From Candidatus Woesebacteria bacterium GW2011_GWA1_41_7 (GTDB taxonomy: Bacteria > Patescibacteriota > Microgenomatia > UBA8517): DNA of 11,994 nucleotides. Below, one piece after another: positions 6,392 through 11,994 of the stretch. Within the stretch, counting starts at the first letter, position 1. Every line of letters starts with the position of its first letter. Under the pieces are notes generated by a model. It did not search any database. It was not told where the DNA came from and saw only the letters and a program-made list of their open reading frames with translations. The position numbers and the translations under genes are program-made. The stretch is from assembly GCA_000997405.1 (NCBI GenBank), contig LCBU01000004.1, positions 1-11,994 on the forward strand, written 5' to 3'.

Positions 6392-8282
6392 GATTAATTA
6401 TACATATCTCTTAATCGGCATACTCTTCACCACCTTCATTCCTGGATATCTGGCCACTGAGTTTTTTTTACCTCATCTTCCGCTTTGGAAAAAAATTCCC
6501 CTTTATCTTGCTGGTAGTGCGGTGACCTCAACCTTTTTAGCCTTTTTAGTGGGTTTAATTTTTGGACTGAGCAGATTTACTCTTTTGGTGTGTTTTTTGT
6601 TTTTGATTGTAGGATTTTTTTATCTAGTTCTTAAGAGAAAACCCGTTAAGTACGGGGAACTAAAAAAAACTCTGCCGATCATTATAATCGGATTGATAAT
6701 TTACACTGTTTATTTTATTGTCTTGCGCCCGGCAATTTTCAATCTCCATAACAACTATTTTGTAATGAGCGGTCCAAACTGGCAGGATACCGCGATGCAT
6801 CTTTCAATAGTAGAAAGTATTACGCAAGGTAATTTTCCGCCACAGGCGCCTTATTTTTCCGGCCAGAATTTGAGTTACTACTATTTTTCGGATTTCCATG
6901 CTGCGGTTGTAAATACGCTATTCGGTAATTTTTTCCCGGAGGTTTTAACAATACTAAATCCTTTTTGGGCAATGACTTTTTATTTTTCAGTTTTCGCATT
7001 AACTTATCAATTAACTAAAAAGAAGATCTTTTCACTTATTTCTGCAATCGGTTCAGTCTTTTATGGCAACCTTGGTTTTGTTGATTTCTTTAAAACTATT
7101 CTTGAGCAAAAAGGAAACTACATATCCATGGTTACCAGTAATCCCTTCAACTTTAATTTTGATTATTTACAGATGGTGCCCATGTCTGACTATTTTTTAC
7201 AAAATAGGCCAATGATGGCAGGGCTCCCCCTGGTAACTTTGATTATATTATTGCTAGTGGACATTAACATTGACCGAAAGAAGCTTGTTGTTGCCGGAGT
7301 AATTACAGGAGCACTCCTTAGGTTCCAGATGTTCGGCTTTTTAATTGCTTGGATGTTCTTTGGGATATTGCATCTATTAAAATTATTTTTTAAAGAAGTA
7401 CGGATTCGCCAGGTTTTGGAAAATTTTTTGGTTTTCTTTCTGCCCTCACTTATAATTGGAATATTTATCATAACCGCTAAGGCCGGAACTAGATCCATGT
7501 TTCAGATCTTTTTTGATAGTTTTTCTTGGGGACCTTGGCAAACTCACGAAGTTAGTTGGTATATACGGTTTTTGATTGGCAATCTTGGTATCGGTTTTAT
7601 AATCTACATATTTAGTCTTTTCTTAAAGACCACCAGAAAGAACATATATACACTTTCTATTGCCTTACTATCTCTTTTATTGCTAACGATACCTCTTATC
7701 ATGAAATTTACATTATATGAATTCGACATGCTTAAGTTTTATTATTATTTGATCCCGTTAATTTGTGTTCTTTTGGGCATTTATTTTGCAAGCTCCAAGC
7801 ACAAAAGGATGTCAGTTATTATTTTTGTAATTTTAATATTTTCATCTTCAATCACCTCATTTAATTTGATGGCTCATTCATATTTAAACAAAAGCAGTGG
7901 GTATTCATACCCGGATTACGAATCCGGAATGTGGGTTAGGTCCAATACTCCACAAAAGACAGTTTTTGTAACTGTTCCTTCGGTACATTCTTCCCCAACT
8001 GATATAGGGGGACGTCTTCGTATTATTTCGTATATCAATTGGCCGTACTCGCACGGATTTGATTTAGGTCAGGACAATGTCTTTTCAAGAGTTAACGACG
8101 TAACAAAAGTTTATGAATCTGGCAGTGTATCTCAAATAAAGCTAAAATACGGGGCGAAGTATGTGTTTTTGGGAAACGAAGAAAGATCCCAATTTCCAAA
8201 CGCAGAAAGTTTATTGGACAAGAATAAGGATCTTGATAAAGTCTACGACAAAAATGGAATAAAAATTTATGAAATTCTTTAG
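6390..8282 (+). CDS. large GT-C-like integral membrane protein resembling the DUF2298 / 'YYY' family
   Basis: A 630-residue protein with about 13 hydrophobic segments and a soluble C-terminal part from about residue 505. After helix 3 comes NWQDTAMHLSIVESITQGNFP (Asp133, His137), which resembles the D-x3-H loop of GT-C enzymes, then LSYYYFSDFHAAVVNTLFG with three consecutive tyrosines (163-165). This recalls the YYY motif of the Chloroflexi/archaeal membrane family DUF2298. The C-terminal portion also fits: a WVRSNTP start, GGRLRII, a VTKVYES segment, YGAKYVFLGNEERSQFP and a final IKIYEIL, seen in that family as the domain closing GT-C proteins. I infer a polyprenyl-phosphate-sugar-dependent transferase acting outside the membrane; the substrate is unknown. 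ATG 6390 overlaps the divergent start codon by two bases, and no clear Shine-Dalgarno or promoter precedes it. Its end overlaps the next gene by 14 bases, indicating an operon. Confidence 0.72.
   Translation: MINYTYLLIGILFTTFIPGYLATEFFLPHLPLWKKIPLYLAGSAVTSTFLAFLVGLIFGLSRFTLLVCFLFLIVGFFYLVLKRKPVKYGELKKTLPIIIIGLIIYTVYFIVLRPAIFNLHNNYFVMSGPNWQDTAMHLSIVESITQGNFPPQAPYFSGQNLSYYYFSDFHAAVVNTLFGNFFPEVLTILNPFWAMTFYFSVFALTYQLTKKKIFSLISAIGSVFYGNLGFVDFFKTILEQKGNYISMVTSNPFNFNFDYLQMVPMSDYFLQNRPMMAGLPLVTLIILLLVDINIDRKKLVVAGVITGALLRFQMFGFLIAWMFFGILHLLKLFFKEVRIRQVLENFLVFFLPSLIIGIFIITAKAGTRSMFQIFFDSFSWGPWQTHEVSWYIRFLIGNLGIGFIIYIFSLFLKTTRKNIYTLSIALLSLLLLTIPLIMKFTLYEFDMLKFYYYLIPLICVLLGIYFASSKHKRMSVIIFVILIFSSSITSFNLMAHSYLNKSSGYSYPDYESGMWVRSNTPQKTVFVTVPSVHSSPTDIGGRLRIISYINWPYSHGFDLGQDNVFSRVNDVTKVYESGSVSQIKLKYGAKYVFLGNEERSQFPNAESLLDKNKDLDKVYDKNGIKIYEIL
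6397..6402 (-). promoter_or_regulatory. perfect -10 box (TATAAT) for the GT-C gene at 5234-6391
   Basis: On the minus strand TATAAT runs from 6402 to 6397. Only five bases (6396-6392) separate it from the ATG at 6391, so a normal start point 6-7 bases downstream falls on or next to the A of the start codon. That predicts a leaderless transcript. No good -35 lies at 16-18 bases (GAGTAT at 17). The box sits inside codons 3-5 of the gene on the opposite strand. Confidence 0.55.
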
Positions 8283-10689
8283 TAAACACAAAAACATTCT
8301 TATAATCCTTTCGTTCGCTCTCTTTTTAAGACTCTCTTTATCTTTTTTTGGAACCTTACAATTGGATCAAGGTACTTTTGTTTCCTGGAGTATGGAATTG
8401 GCCAGGAATGGATTTAAAGACTTTTACAAAGGCTGGAGTGATTATTTGCCGGGGTATCTATATTTTTTATGGGGATTGGGGAAAATTAACCTTTTAAATA
8501 TTTTTCCTCAGGTTTTTCTTTACAAAATCCCGGCAATTCTTTCAGATGTGGTCACGGGCTATGTAATTTACGAGATTTTGAAGAAACAAAAAAGTGAGAG
8601 GTGGGGCATTCTTGGTGCGATAATTTATATTTTTAATCCGGCCATTATTGCAAACTCAACATTTTGGGGGCAGGTAGACTCTCTGACTGCCCTTGCATCT
8701 GTTACAGCAATTTATTTCTTGGATAGTAAATATATATTTTCGGCTGCGATTCTTGCATTTGGAACCTTAATAAAGCCCCAGGTCGCATTCATTTTGCCGG
8801 TGATTTTAATGATGATGCTTAAGAATAAATGGGGGCTTTTAAAAGCTACAAAATATCTTTTGACCGGGCTTTTTGTTTTTATTCTTGGGTTCATACCGTT
8901 TACACAAGGGAACCTGCCTCAGTTTGTTTTGACCAGATTAAATATTTCTGCCGGCCAATATCCGTATACATCAGTAAACGCTTTCAACTTTTGGGGACTT
9001 TCCGGATTCTGGAAACCTGACAATGTTTACTTTCAGTTTAGCGGTTACATTATGATTATTGCCGCAACAATAATTCTTTGTATTAGGCGTGCAAAGAAAA
9101 AACTTTCACCTTACTTCTTGATAACATTCGTCTTTGCTGCAAGTTTTATGTTTTTTACCAGAATGCATGAGAGACACCTGCTTCCGGTTTTTGCTCCTCT
9201 CGCCATTGCGGTAGGTGATAACCCAATTTTTCTGCTTCCTTATATAAGTTTTTCGTTAATTTATGTTATGAACTTAGTCTATTCTCATTTCTGGGTTTCC
9301 AATAATTTTGTTCAAATTCTTCCGGATCTATTAATACAGTTTTTAATTGTTTTGGGAATTTCCCTAACGGTTTACGTTTTTTACTTGATTTTAATAGACA
9401 GAAAAACATCATGGGAAAAAGCACTTTTGCTGATAAGGAGATCAATAATAAAAATGAAGAGCAAAAAAAGTTTATCCGTAAAACTACCGGACATAAAACT
9501 TACGAAAAAAAGATCTAAAACCTATCTCTACCTGATTTTGGCATTCGCCTTTTTGACGCGCATTATTAATTTAGGTAACCCCCCAACAACATATTTTGAC
9601 GAGGTCTATCACGCCTTCACTGCAAAGGTAATGATGGGCGAAGAAGCCACAAAAGCCTGGGAATGGTGGAACACCCCTCCGCAAGGTTTTGCTTACGAAT
9701 GGACGCACCCCCCTTTTGCCAAATTGGGAATGGCGTTGGGAATGTCAATCTTCGGTCAAAACCCATTCGGATGGAGAATTCCTGGAGCAATTTTAGGAGT
9801 GGGGTCGGTCCTGTTGGTTTATCTACTTGCAAAGAAAATACTTAAAGATGAGGTAGTGGGCCTTATTTCTGCTGCTGTTTTTTCTTTGGACGGTCTGCCT
9901 TTGGTAATGAGTAGAATCGGAATGAATGATAGCTATATTCTTTTCTTTTCATTACTATCGATTTATTTTTTCTTAAAAGAGAAAGATCTTTTTTCAGCTG
10001 TCTCGTTTGGACTGGCGCTGTCTTCAAAGTGGTCTGCACTTTGGGCAGTACCAATCATATTTGTTTTATGGCTCAAAAGAACAAATAAATTTAGGCCTTC
10101 AATTTTGTGGTTTGCCTTACTACCGTTTACGATTTACTTATTATCCTACTTACCAATGTTTACAACTGGACACAATCTGACGATTTGGTGGGGTATGCAG
10201 AAACAGATGTGGTGGTACCACACAGGCCTCGATGCAACACATCCGTATACGTCTCAATGGTGGACATGGCCGCTTTTAATCAGGCCGATATACCTCTATA
10301 CCAGTTCTGAGATAGGAGGCTATGTTTCAAGAATATATGCCATGGGAAACCCTTTTGTTTTCTGGTTTGGAATAGCCTACGTCGCCATATGTGCAGTATT
10401 TTCCTATCTGGAAAGAAACAAAAAACTTGGTTTGATAGTTTTTTGTTACCTGATATTTTTTGCTCCCTGGGCAGCTTCGCCCAGAATAATGTTTTTGTAT
10501 CACTACCTACCTTCAATTCCTTTTATGGCAATTGCTACCGGTTATGTTTTAAGGCGAACTCCAAAATTAATTTTTACCTATTTGTTTATCAGTTTCTTGA
10601 CTTTTGTCTATTTCTATCCGCACTGGGTTGGTTTAAATATTCCGCTTTGGTTGGATAAAAGTTACTACTGGGTAAGTAGTTGGAGATAA
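8269..10689 (+). CDS. two-module GT-C protein: WGQxDS-type mannosyltransferase-like half fused to a PMT (GT39) half
   Basis: An 806-residue membrane protein with two GT-C modules in tandem. Module 1 (about 1-390): Asp33 after helix 1, WSDYLPGYLYFLWG, W133GQVDS138 and K169PQ171, the pattern of bacterial PIG-M/Alg-like transferases (NP..i..s..WGQ.Ds ... KPQ). Module 2 (about 416-806): PPTTYFDEVYHA with the Asp444-Glu445 pair that is catalytic in protein O-mannosyltransferases, then WTHPPFAKLGMALG, PFGWRIPGAILG and SRIGMNDSYILFF, and late in the module HPYTSQWWTWPLLIRPIYLY, all characteristic of PMT and its C-terminal four-helix region. The basic stretch at 396-417 is the linker. Such enzymes use polyprenyl-phosphate mannose outside the membrane; PMT enzymes glycosylate Ser/Thr of secreted proteins. 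The gene overlaps the previous GT-C gene by 14 bases. Each half is close to one complete GT-C core, so this looks like a gene fusion. Donor and acceptor are inferred from family only. Confidence 0.85.
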   Translation: MKFFSKHKNILIILSFALFLRLSLSFFGTLQLDQGTFVSWSMELARNGFKDFYKGWSDYLPGYLYFLWGLGKINLLNIFPQVFLYKIPAILSDVVTGYVIYEILKKQKSERWGILGAIIYIFNPAIIANSTFWGQVDSLTALASVTAIYFLDSKYIFSAAILAFGTLIKPQVAFILPVILMMMLKNKWGLLKATKYLLTGLFVFILGFIPFTQGNLPQFVLTRLNISAGQYPYTSVNAFNFWGLSGFWKPDNVYFQFSGYIMIIAATIILCIRRAKKKLSPYFLITFVFAASFMFFTRMHERHLLPVFAPLAIAVGDNPIFLLPYISFSLIYVMNLVYSHFWVSNNFVQILPDLLIQFLIVLGISLTVYVFYLILIDRKTSWEKALLLIRRSIIKMKSKKSLSVKLPDIKLTKKRSKTYLYLILAFAFLTRIINLGNPPTTYFDEVYHAFTAKVMMGEEATKAWEWWNTPPQGFAYEWTHPPFAKLGMALGMSIFGQNPFGWRIPGAILGVGSVLLVYLLAKKILKDEVVGLISAAVFSLDGLPLVMSRIGMNDSYILFFSLLSIYFFLKEKDLFSAVSFGLALSSKWSALWAVPIIFVLWLKRTNKFRPSILWFALLPFTIYLLSYLPMFTTGHNLTIWWGMQKQMWWYHTGLDATHPYTSQWWTWPLLIRPIYLYTSSEIGGYVSRIYAMGNPFVFWFGIAYVAICAVFSYLERNKKLGLIVFCYLIFFAPWAASPRIMFLYHYLPSIPFMAIATGYVLRRTPKLIFTYLFISFLTFVYFYPHWVGLNIPLWLDKSYYWVSSWR
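9435..9456 (+). promoter_or_regulatory. possible internal ribosome binding site and start at the module boundary
   Basis: AAGGAG (9435-9440), a full match to the anti-Shine-Dalgarno core, lies 13 bases before an in-frame ATG (9454-9456, residue 396). This is just where the hydrophilic linker between the two GT-C modules begins. Initiation there would give a 411-residue PMT protein. The spacing is longer than ideal, and lysine/arginine-rich linkers easily produce purine-rich DNA, so this may be chance or a trace of a former gene start. Confidence 0.25.
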
Positions 10690-10697
10690 CTTAATTC

Positions 10698-10985
10698 CTA
10701 AGCCGGAGCCAGGTAGAATCCCCCTTTAATTATTGCGTAAACCAAAATTCCCAAAAAGACAATTGTTATTAAAAAGTAGAAAATAGACCACTTTCCTGAT
10801 TTTGGAAAGAATTTATCAAAAGGGTAATACGAATAAATCTCAGGTTTTAACTTCTTGAGCGAGTAGCTGGTAATCCAGTAAACAAAGTAGAAAATAACAA
10901 TGGAGATAACGACAAAAACAATCTTATATAAGTAAGTTTTAACGAAATCTATCCCTGGAGTTAGTGAAGAGAAGATTTTATTCAC
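10698..10985 (-). CDS. small two-helix membrane protein, function unknown
   Basis: I do not recognise this family. From GTG 10985 it has 95 residues: a short N-terminus (MNKIFSSLTPGIDFVKTYLY), a strong membrane helix (IVFVVISIVIFYFVYW), a lysine/tyrosine-rich loop containing SLKKLKPEIY and FDKFFPKSGK, and a second helix near the end (IFYFLITIVFLGILVYAII). Both ends would lie on the same side of the membrane. The frame is open further up to TTG 11018 or GTG 11015, which would overlap the end of the stalk gene by 23-26 bases. The GTG at 10985 leaves a 7-base gap and seems more natural, but there is no clear Shine-Dalgarno for any choice. No competing gene exists on the other strand. It follows the stalk gene in the same direction, so an accessory role in surface display is possible but only inferred. 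It converges with the PMT gene with eight bases between. Confidence 0.6.
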   Translation of the reverse strand: MNKIFSSLTPGIDFVKTYLYKIVFVVISIVIFYFVYWITSYSLKKLKPEIYSYYPFDKFFPKSGKWSIFYFLITIVFLGILVYAIIKGGFYLAPA

Positions 10986-10992
10986 AAGAGGA

Positions 10993-11490
10993 TTAGAGTA
11001 CCAATAATATGGCACCAAGGATTATGAGTATTCCAAATCCGGCTCCGAAAAGCGTTGGCCAACTTGTGCCGGACACTGGAAGCGCCGCTTCTGTAGGTGT
11101 TGGAACAGCTGTAACTCTAGGAGTACCTGCCACCGTCGCAGTTGCAGTAGGTGTAGCCGTAGGAGTGGTTGAAGCCGGTGTTGCAGTGGCTGTGGCTGTT
11201 GCAGTAGCCGTAGGAGTAGCCGTGGGTGTTATTCTCGGGGTCGCAGATGCCGTAGCAGTTGCAGTAGCAGTAGCCGTGGGTGTTGTGACTGAAATCGTAA
11301 AGGATAGGGAGCAATTATTTGTTGAGGTGGTAACGTTTTCTGCTTTCGGAAAACTACTTGGAACATTTGGTGCCACTGATTCCTGACGGAGTTGATACAG
11401 TCTGAAAGCTGTAAAAATAGCAATACCCGCAAGGACAATGGTCGAAAGTATTATCAAAGTTGTTCCCAATTTACCAATAGGTTTTTTCAT
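10993..11490 (-). CDS. surface stalk protein: N-terminal membrane helix, Thr/Pro/Ala-rich linker, LPVSGT sorting-like C-terminus
   Basis: From ATG 11490 the protein has 165 residues; an in-frame GTG at 11505 is possible but lies inside the preceding gene. MKKPIGK plus a helix at about 10-30 forms a signal peptide or uncleaved anchor. Then come a short region with one cysteine (NNCSLSFTISV), a low-complexity linker of about 65 residues built from TAT/TPT/ATP units, and the C-terminus LPVSGTSWPTLFG (LPVSGT coded at 11082-11065) followed by a hydrophobic helix. The end resembles LPXTG sortase signals with Ser for Thr, but lacks the usual basic tail after the helix. It would be anchored in or covalently linked to the envelope, with the linker as a spacer. 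Thr/Pro-rich linkers are classical targets of protein O-mannosylation, and a PMT-type gene ends about 300 bases away. GGGGTGGT (11508-11501) lies ten bases before the ATG as a possible ribosome binding site. No enzyme domain is visible. Confidence 0.8.
   Translation of the reverse strand: MKKPIGKLGTTLIILSTIVLAGIAIFTAFRLYQLRQESVAPNVPSSFPKAENVTTSTNNCSLSFTISVTTPTATATATATASATPRITPTATPTATATATATATPASTTPTATPTATATVAGTPRVTAVPTPTEAALPVSGTSWPTLFGAGFGILIILGAILLVL
11117..11290 (-). repeat. degenerate short-period repeat coding the TAT/TPT linker
   Basis: The Thr-Ala/Thr-Pro linker is coded by imperfect 6-base units with variable third positions. Longer exact copies show recent duplication: a 16-base direct repeat at 11215-11230 and 11269-11284, a 14-base repeat at 11153-11166 and 11204-11217, and a 10-base repeat at 11141-11150, 11198-11207 and 11258-11267. 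Slippage or recombination between them would change linker length in multiples of three. The region is richer in G+C than its surroundings. The long open frame on the other strand is only a shadow of this repeat. Confidence 0.8.
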
Positions 11491-11495
11491 TTTAT

Positions 11496-11582
11496 TTAAA
11501 ACCACCCCAATGTCTGGTGGTGAATGCTTCCAGATACTGTAAAGGTTGCTGTTCCAGCAGCCTCTGTTGTATTCCCTGAAAT
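11496..11582 (-). other. foreign tail fused to the truncated IleRS, resembling a surface-protein beta-domain fragment
   Basis: From residue 138 of the visible frame the protein reads ISGNTTEAAGTATFTVSG and then a short end, HHQTLGWF. The first part closely resembles the Calx-beta-like repeats of bacterial surface proteins (typically ..TTEAGGTATFTV.L). This is recognition from memory, not an alignment. The beta-domain likeness itself stops after about 18 residues, so a second break near 11530 is possible. Neither other frame of this stretch restores IleRS sequence, so a simple frameshift does not explain it. Confidence 0.45.
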
Positions 11583-11994
11583 TGCAGAAACAGTATCGTA
11601 GTTATTCAAATTTTCTGTTATTTTCTTTATGACCTTATTGAGACTAGACAAAATCCATCTGTCTAAAACATTATTGGACTTGTTATTTTTCTCAGGTGTC
11701 CATTTATCCAAAAGTGCATAGCTTATAAAAAAATTATATATATTCCATAAGGTAAGAATTAATCCTTTAAGCTGATTCCTGTATTGCTCTTCGGATATCA
11801 AAATATCTTCTCCATGCATAACCGGACTACCCATAAGATATAGTCTTAAAGCATCTCCCCCATATTCAAGAAGAAGTTTCTTGGGATCAGGGTAATTGCC
11901 ATAGTTTTTGCTCATTTTTCTTCCATCTGTCCCTAGGATTACACCCTCGACAACAACATTCTTAAAAGCATTTGATTTATACAAAGCGCCTCCT
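11496..11994 (-). CDS. ileS: isoleucyl-tRNA synthetase, internal to C-terminal part, abnormally truncated (partial at window edge)
   Basis: The frame continues past the window end; the TTG at 11984 is an internal codon, not a start. Visible residues 1-137 match class I IleRS: the end of the catalytic domain with FKNVVVEGVILG and the signature loop GRKMSKNYGNYPDP (KMSKN for KMSKS), then DALRLYLMGSPVMHGEDI, LTLWNIYNFFISYALL, and the start of the anticodon-binding helical domain (VLDRWILSSLNKVIKKITENLNNYDTVSA). IleRS proteins normally continue here with R.I..F..DLS.WY.RRSR and some 300 more residues. Instead the frame turns into a 28-residue tail of unrelated character and stops at TAA 11496. 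The remaining anticodon-binding and C-terminal parts are missing. The enzyme charges tRNA-Ile and is essential, so this copy is probably non-functional, a duplicate, or a product of misassembly. The stalk gene follows after five bases. Confidence 0.85.
   Translation of the reverse strand, partial: GGALYKSNAFKNVVVEGVILGTDGRKMSKNYGNYPDPKKLLLEYGGDALRLYLMGSPVMHGEDILISEEQYRNQLKGLILTLWNIYNFFISYALLDKWTPEKNNKSNNVLDRWILSSLNKVIKKITENLNNYDTVSAISGNTTEAAGTATFTVSGSIHHQTLGWF
11501..11521 (-). promoter_or_regulatory. stem-loop covering the stalk gene's Shine-Dalgarno-like sequence
   Basis: ACCACC (11501-11506) and GGTGGT (11516-11521) are perfect complements around a nine-base loop. On the minus-strand mRNA the 3' arm belongs to GGGGTGGT, ten bases before the stalk ATG, and TTTT follows. 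Folding could hide the ribosome binding site until a ribosome finishing the truncated IleRS frame opens it. Read as a terminator it is weak (6-base stem, four T). The stem is short, so chance is possible. Confidence 0.25.

Noticed and set aside
11009..11386. Long plus-strand open frame coding VAV/GVAVGV repeats
   Set aside because: It is the complement of the Thr/Ala/Pro repeat of the stalk gene; the repeat keeps several frames open. It has no plausible protein character and would overlap completely.
11117..11438. Other minus-strand open frames over the repeat (HSHCN- and LLLLQLLRHLR-like)
   Set aside because: Frame shadows of the same low-complexity stalk gene.
11982..11984. TTG at 11984 as start of the IleRS frame
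   Set aside because: The frame continues upstream (GGAL) to the window edge in IleRS-like sequence; this is an internal leucine codon.
1..11994. CRISPR array, tRNA, insertion sequence or phage genes
   Set aside because: No spaced identical repeats, cloverleaf-like segments, transposase motifs or terminal inverted repeats were seen on either strand; only the coding repeat of the stalk gene is repetitive.
1..11994. Alternative genetic code with TGA as glycine (some CPR lineages)
   Set aside because: TGA ends the helicase and second FemAB genes at positions where the families end, and no in-frame TGA is needed inside any gene.

Overview
The window looks like a gene-dense, AT-rich chromosomal segment of a Patescibacteria (Candidate Phyla Radiation) bacterium, most likely of the Microgenomates branch. 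This is inferred from gene style, not from a marker gene: tandem short FemA/FemB-like proteins, a compact LytR-CpsA-Psr protein, many large GT-C membrane glycosyltransferases, and a Thr/Pro/Ala-rich stalk protein ending in LPVSGT plus a hydrophobic tail. Gaps or overlaps between genes are 2 to 21 bases. TGA is used as a stop, so the standard bacterial code fits. I see no tRNA, rRNA, CRISPR array, transposase or phage gene. No stretch longer than about 25 bases lacks a coding assignment.

Layout. (a) 1-337, +: the C-terminal end of a PD-(D/E)XK (RecB/Cas4-type) nuclease domain with a four-cysteine tail. (b) 359-4048, -: a tight operon of a UvrD/PcrA helicase followed by two FemA/FemB-type peptidoglycan bridge enzymes. 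(c) 4047-5231, +: an LCP-family envelope ligase, head-to-head with the helicase. (d) 5234-6391, -: a GT-C type membrane glycosyltransferase. (e) 6390-10689, +: two overlapping genes for large GT-C proteins, one resembling the DUF2298 'YYY' family and one that fuses a WGQxDS-type GT-C module to a PMT (protein O-mannosyltransferase) module. (f) 10698-11994, -: a small two-helix membrane protein, the stalk protein, and the C-terminal part of an isoleucyl-tRNA synthetase that ends abnormally.

How the genes may work together. Apart from the helicase, the nuclease and the tRNA synthetase, the window is an envelope island: peptide cross-bridges (FemAB pair), attachment of glycopolymers to the wall (LCP), lipid-linked-sugar transferases (three GT-C proteins), and a Thr-rich surface stalk that would be a natural acceptor for the PMT module.

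Most unusual points. Both divergent gene pairs are interlocked at a shared CATG, so the two ATG codons overlap by two bases and each promoter must lie inside the opposing gene; a perfect TATAAT placed five bases before one of these ATGs suggests leaderless mRNA. The IleRS reading frame leaves the family sequence in the middle of its anticodon-binding domain and ends with a short tail that reads like a surface-protein beta-domain. The window also holds the two-module GT-C/PMT fusion, with an AAGGAG and an ATG near the module boundary.
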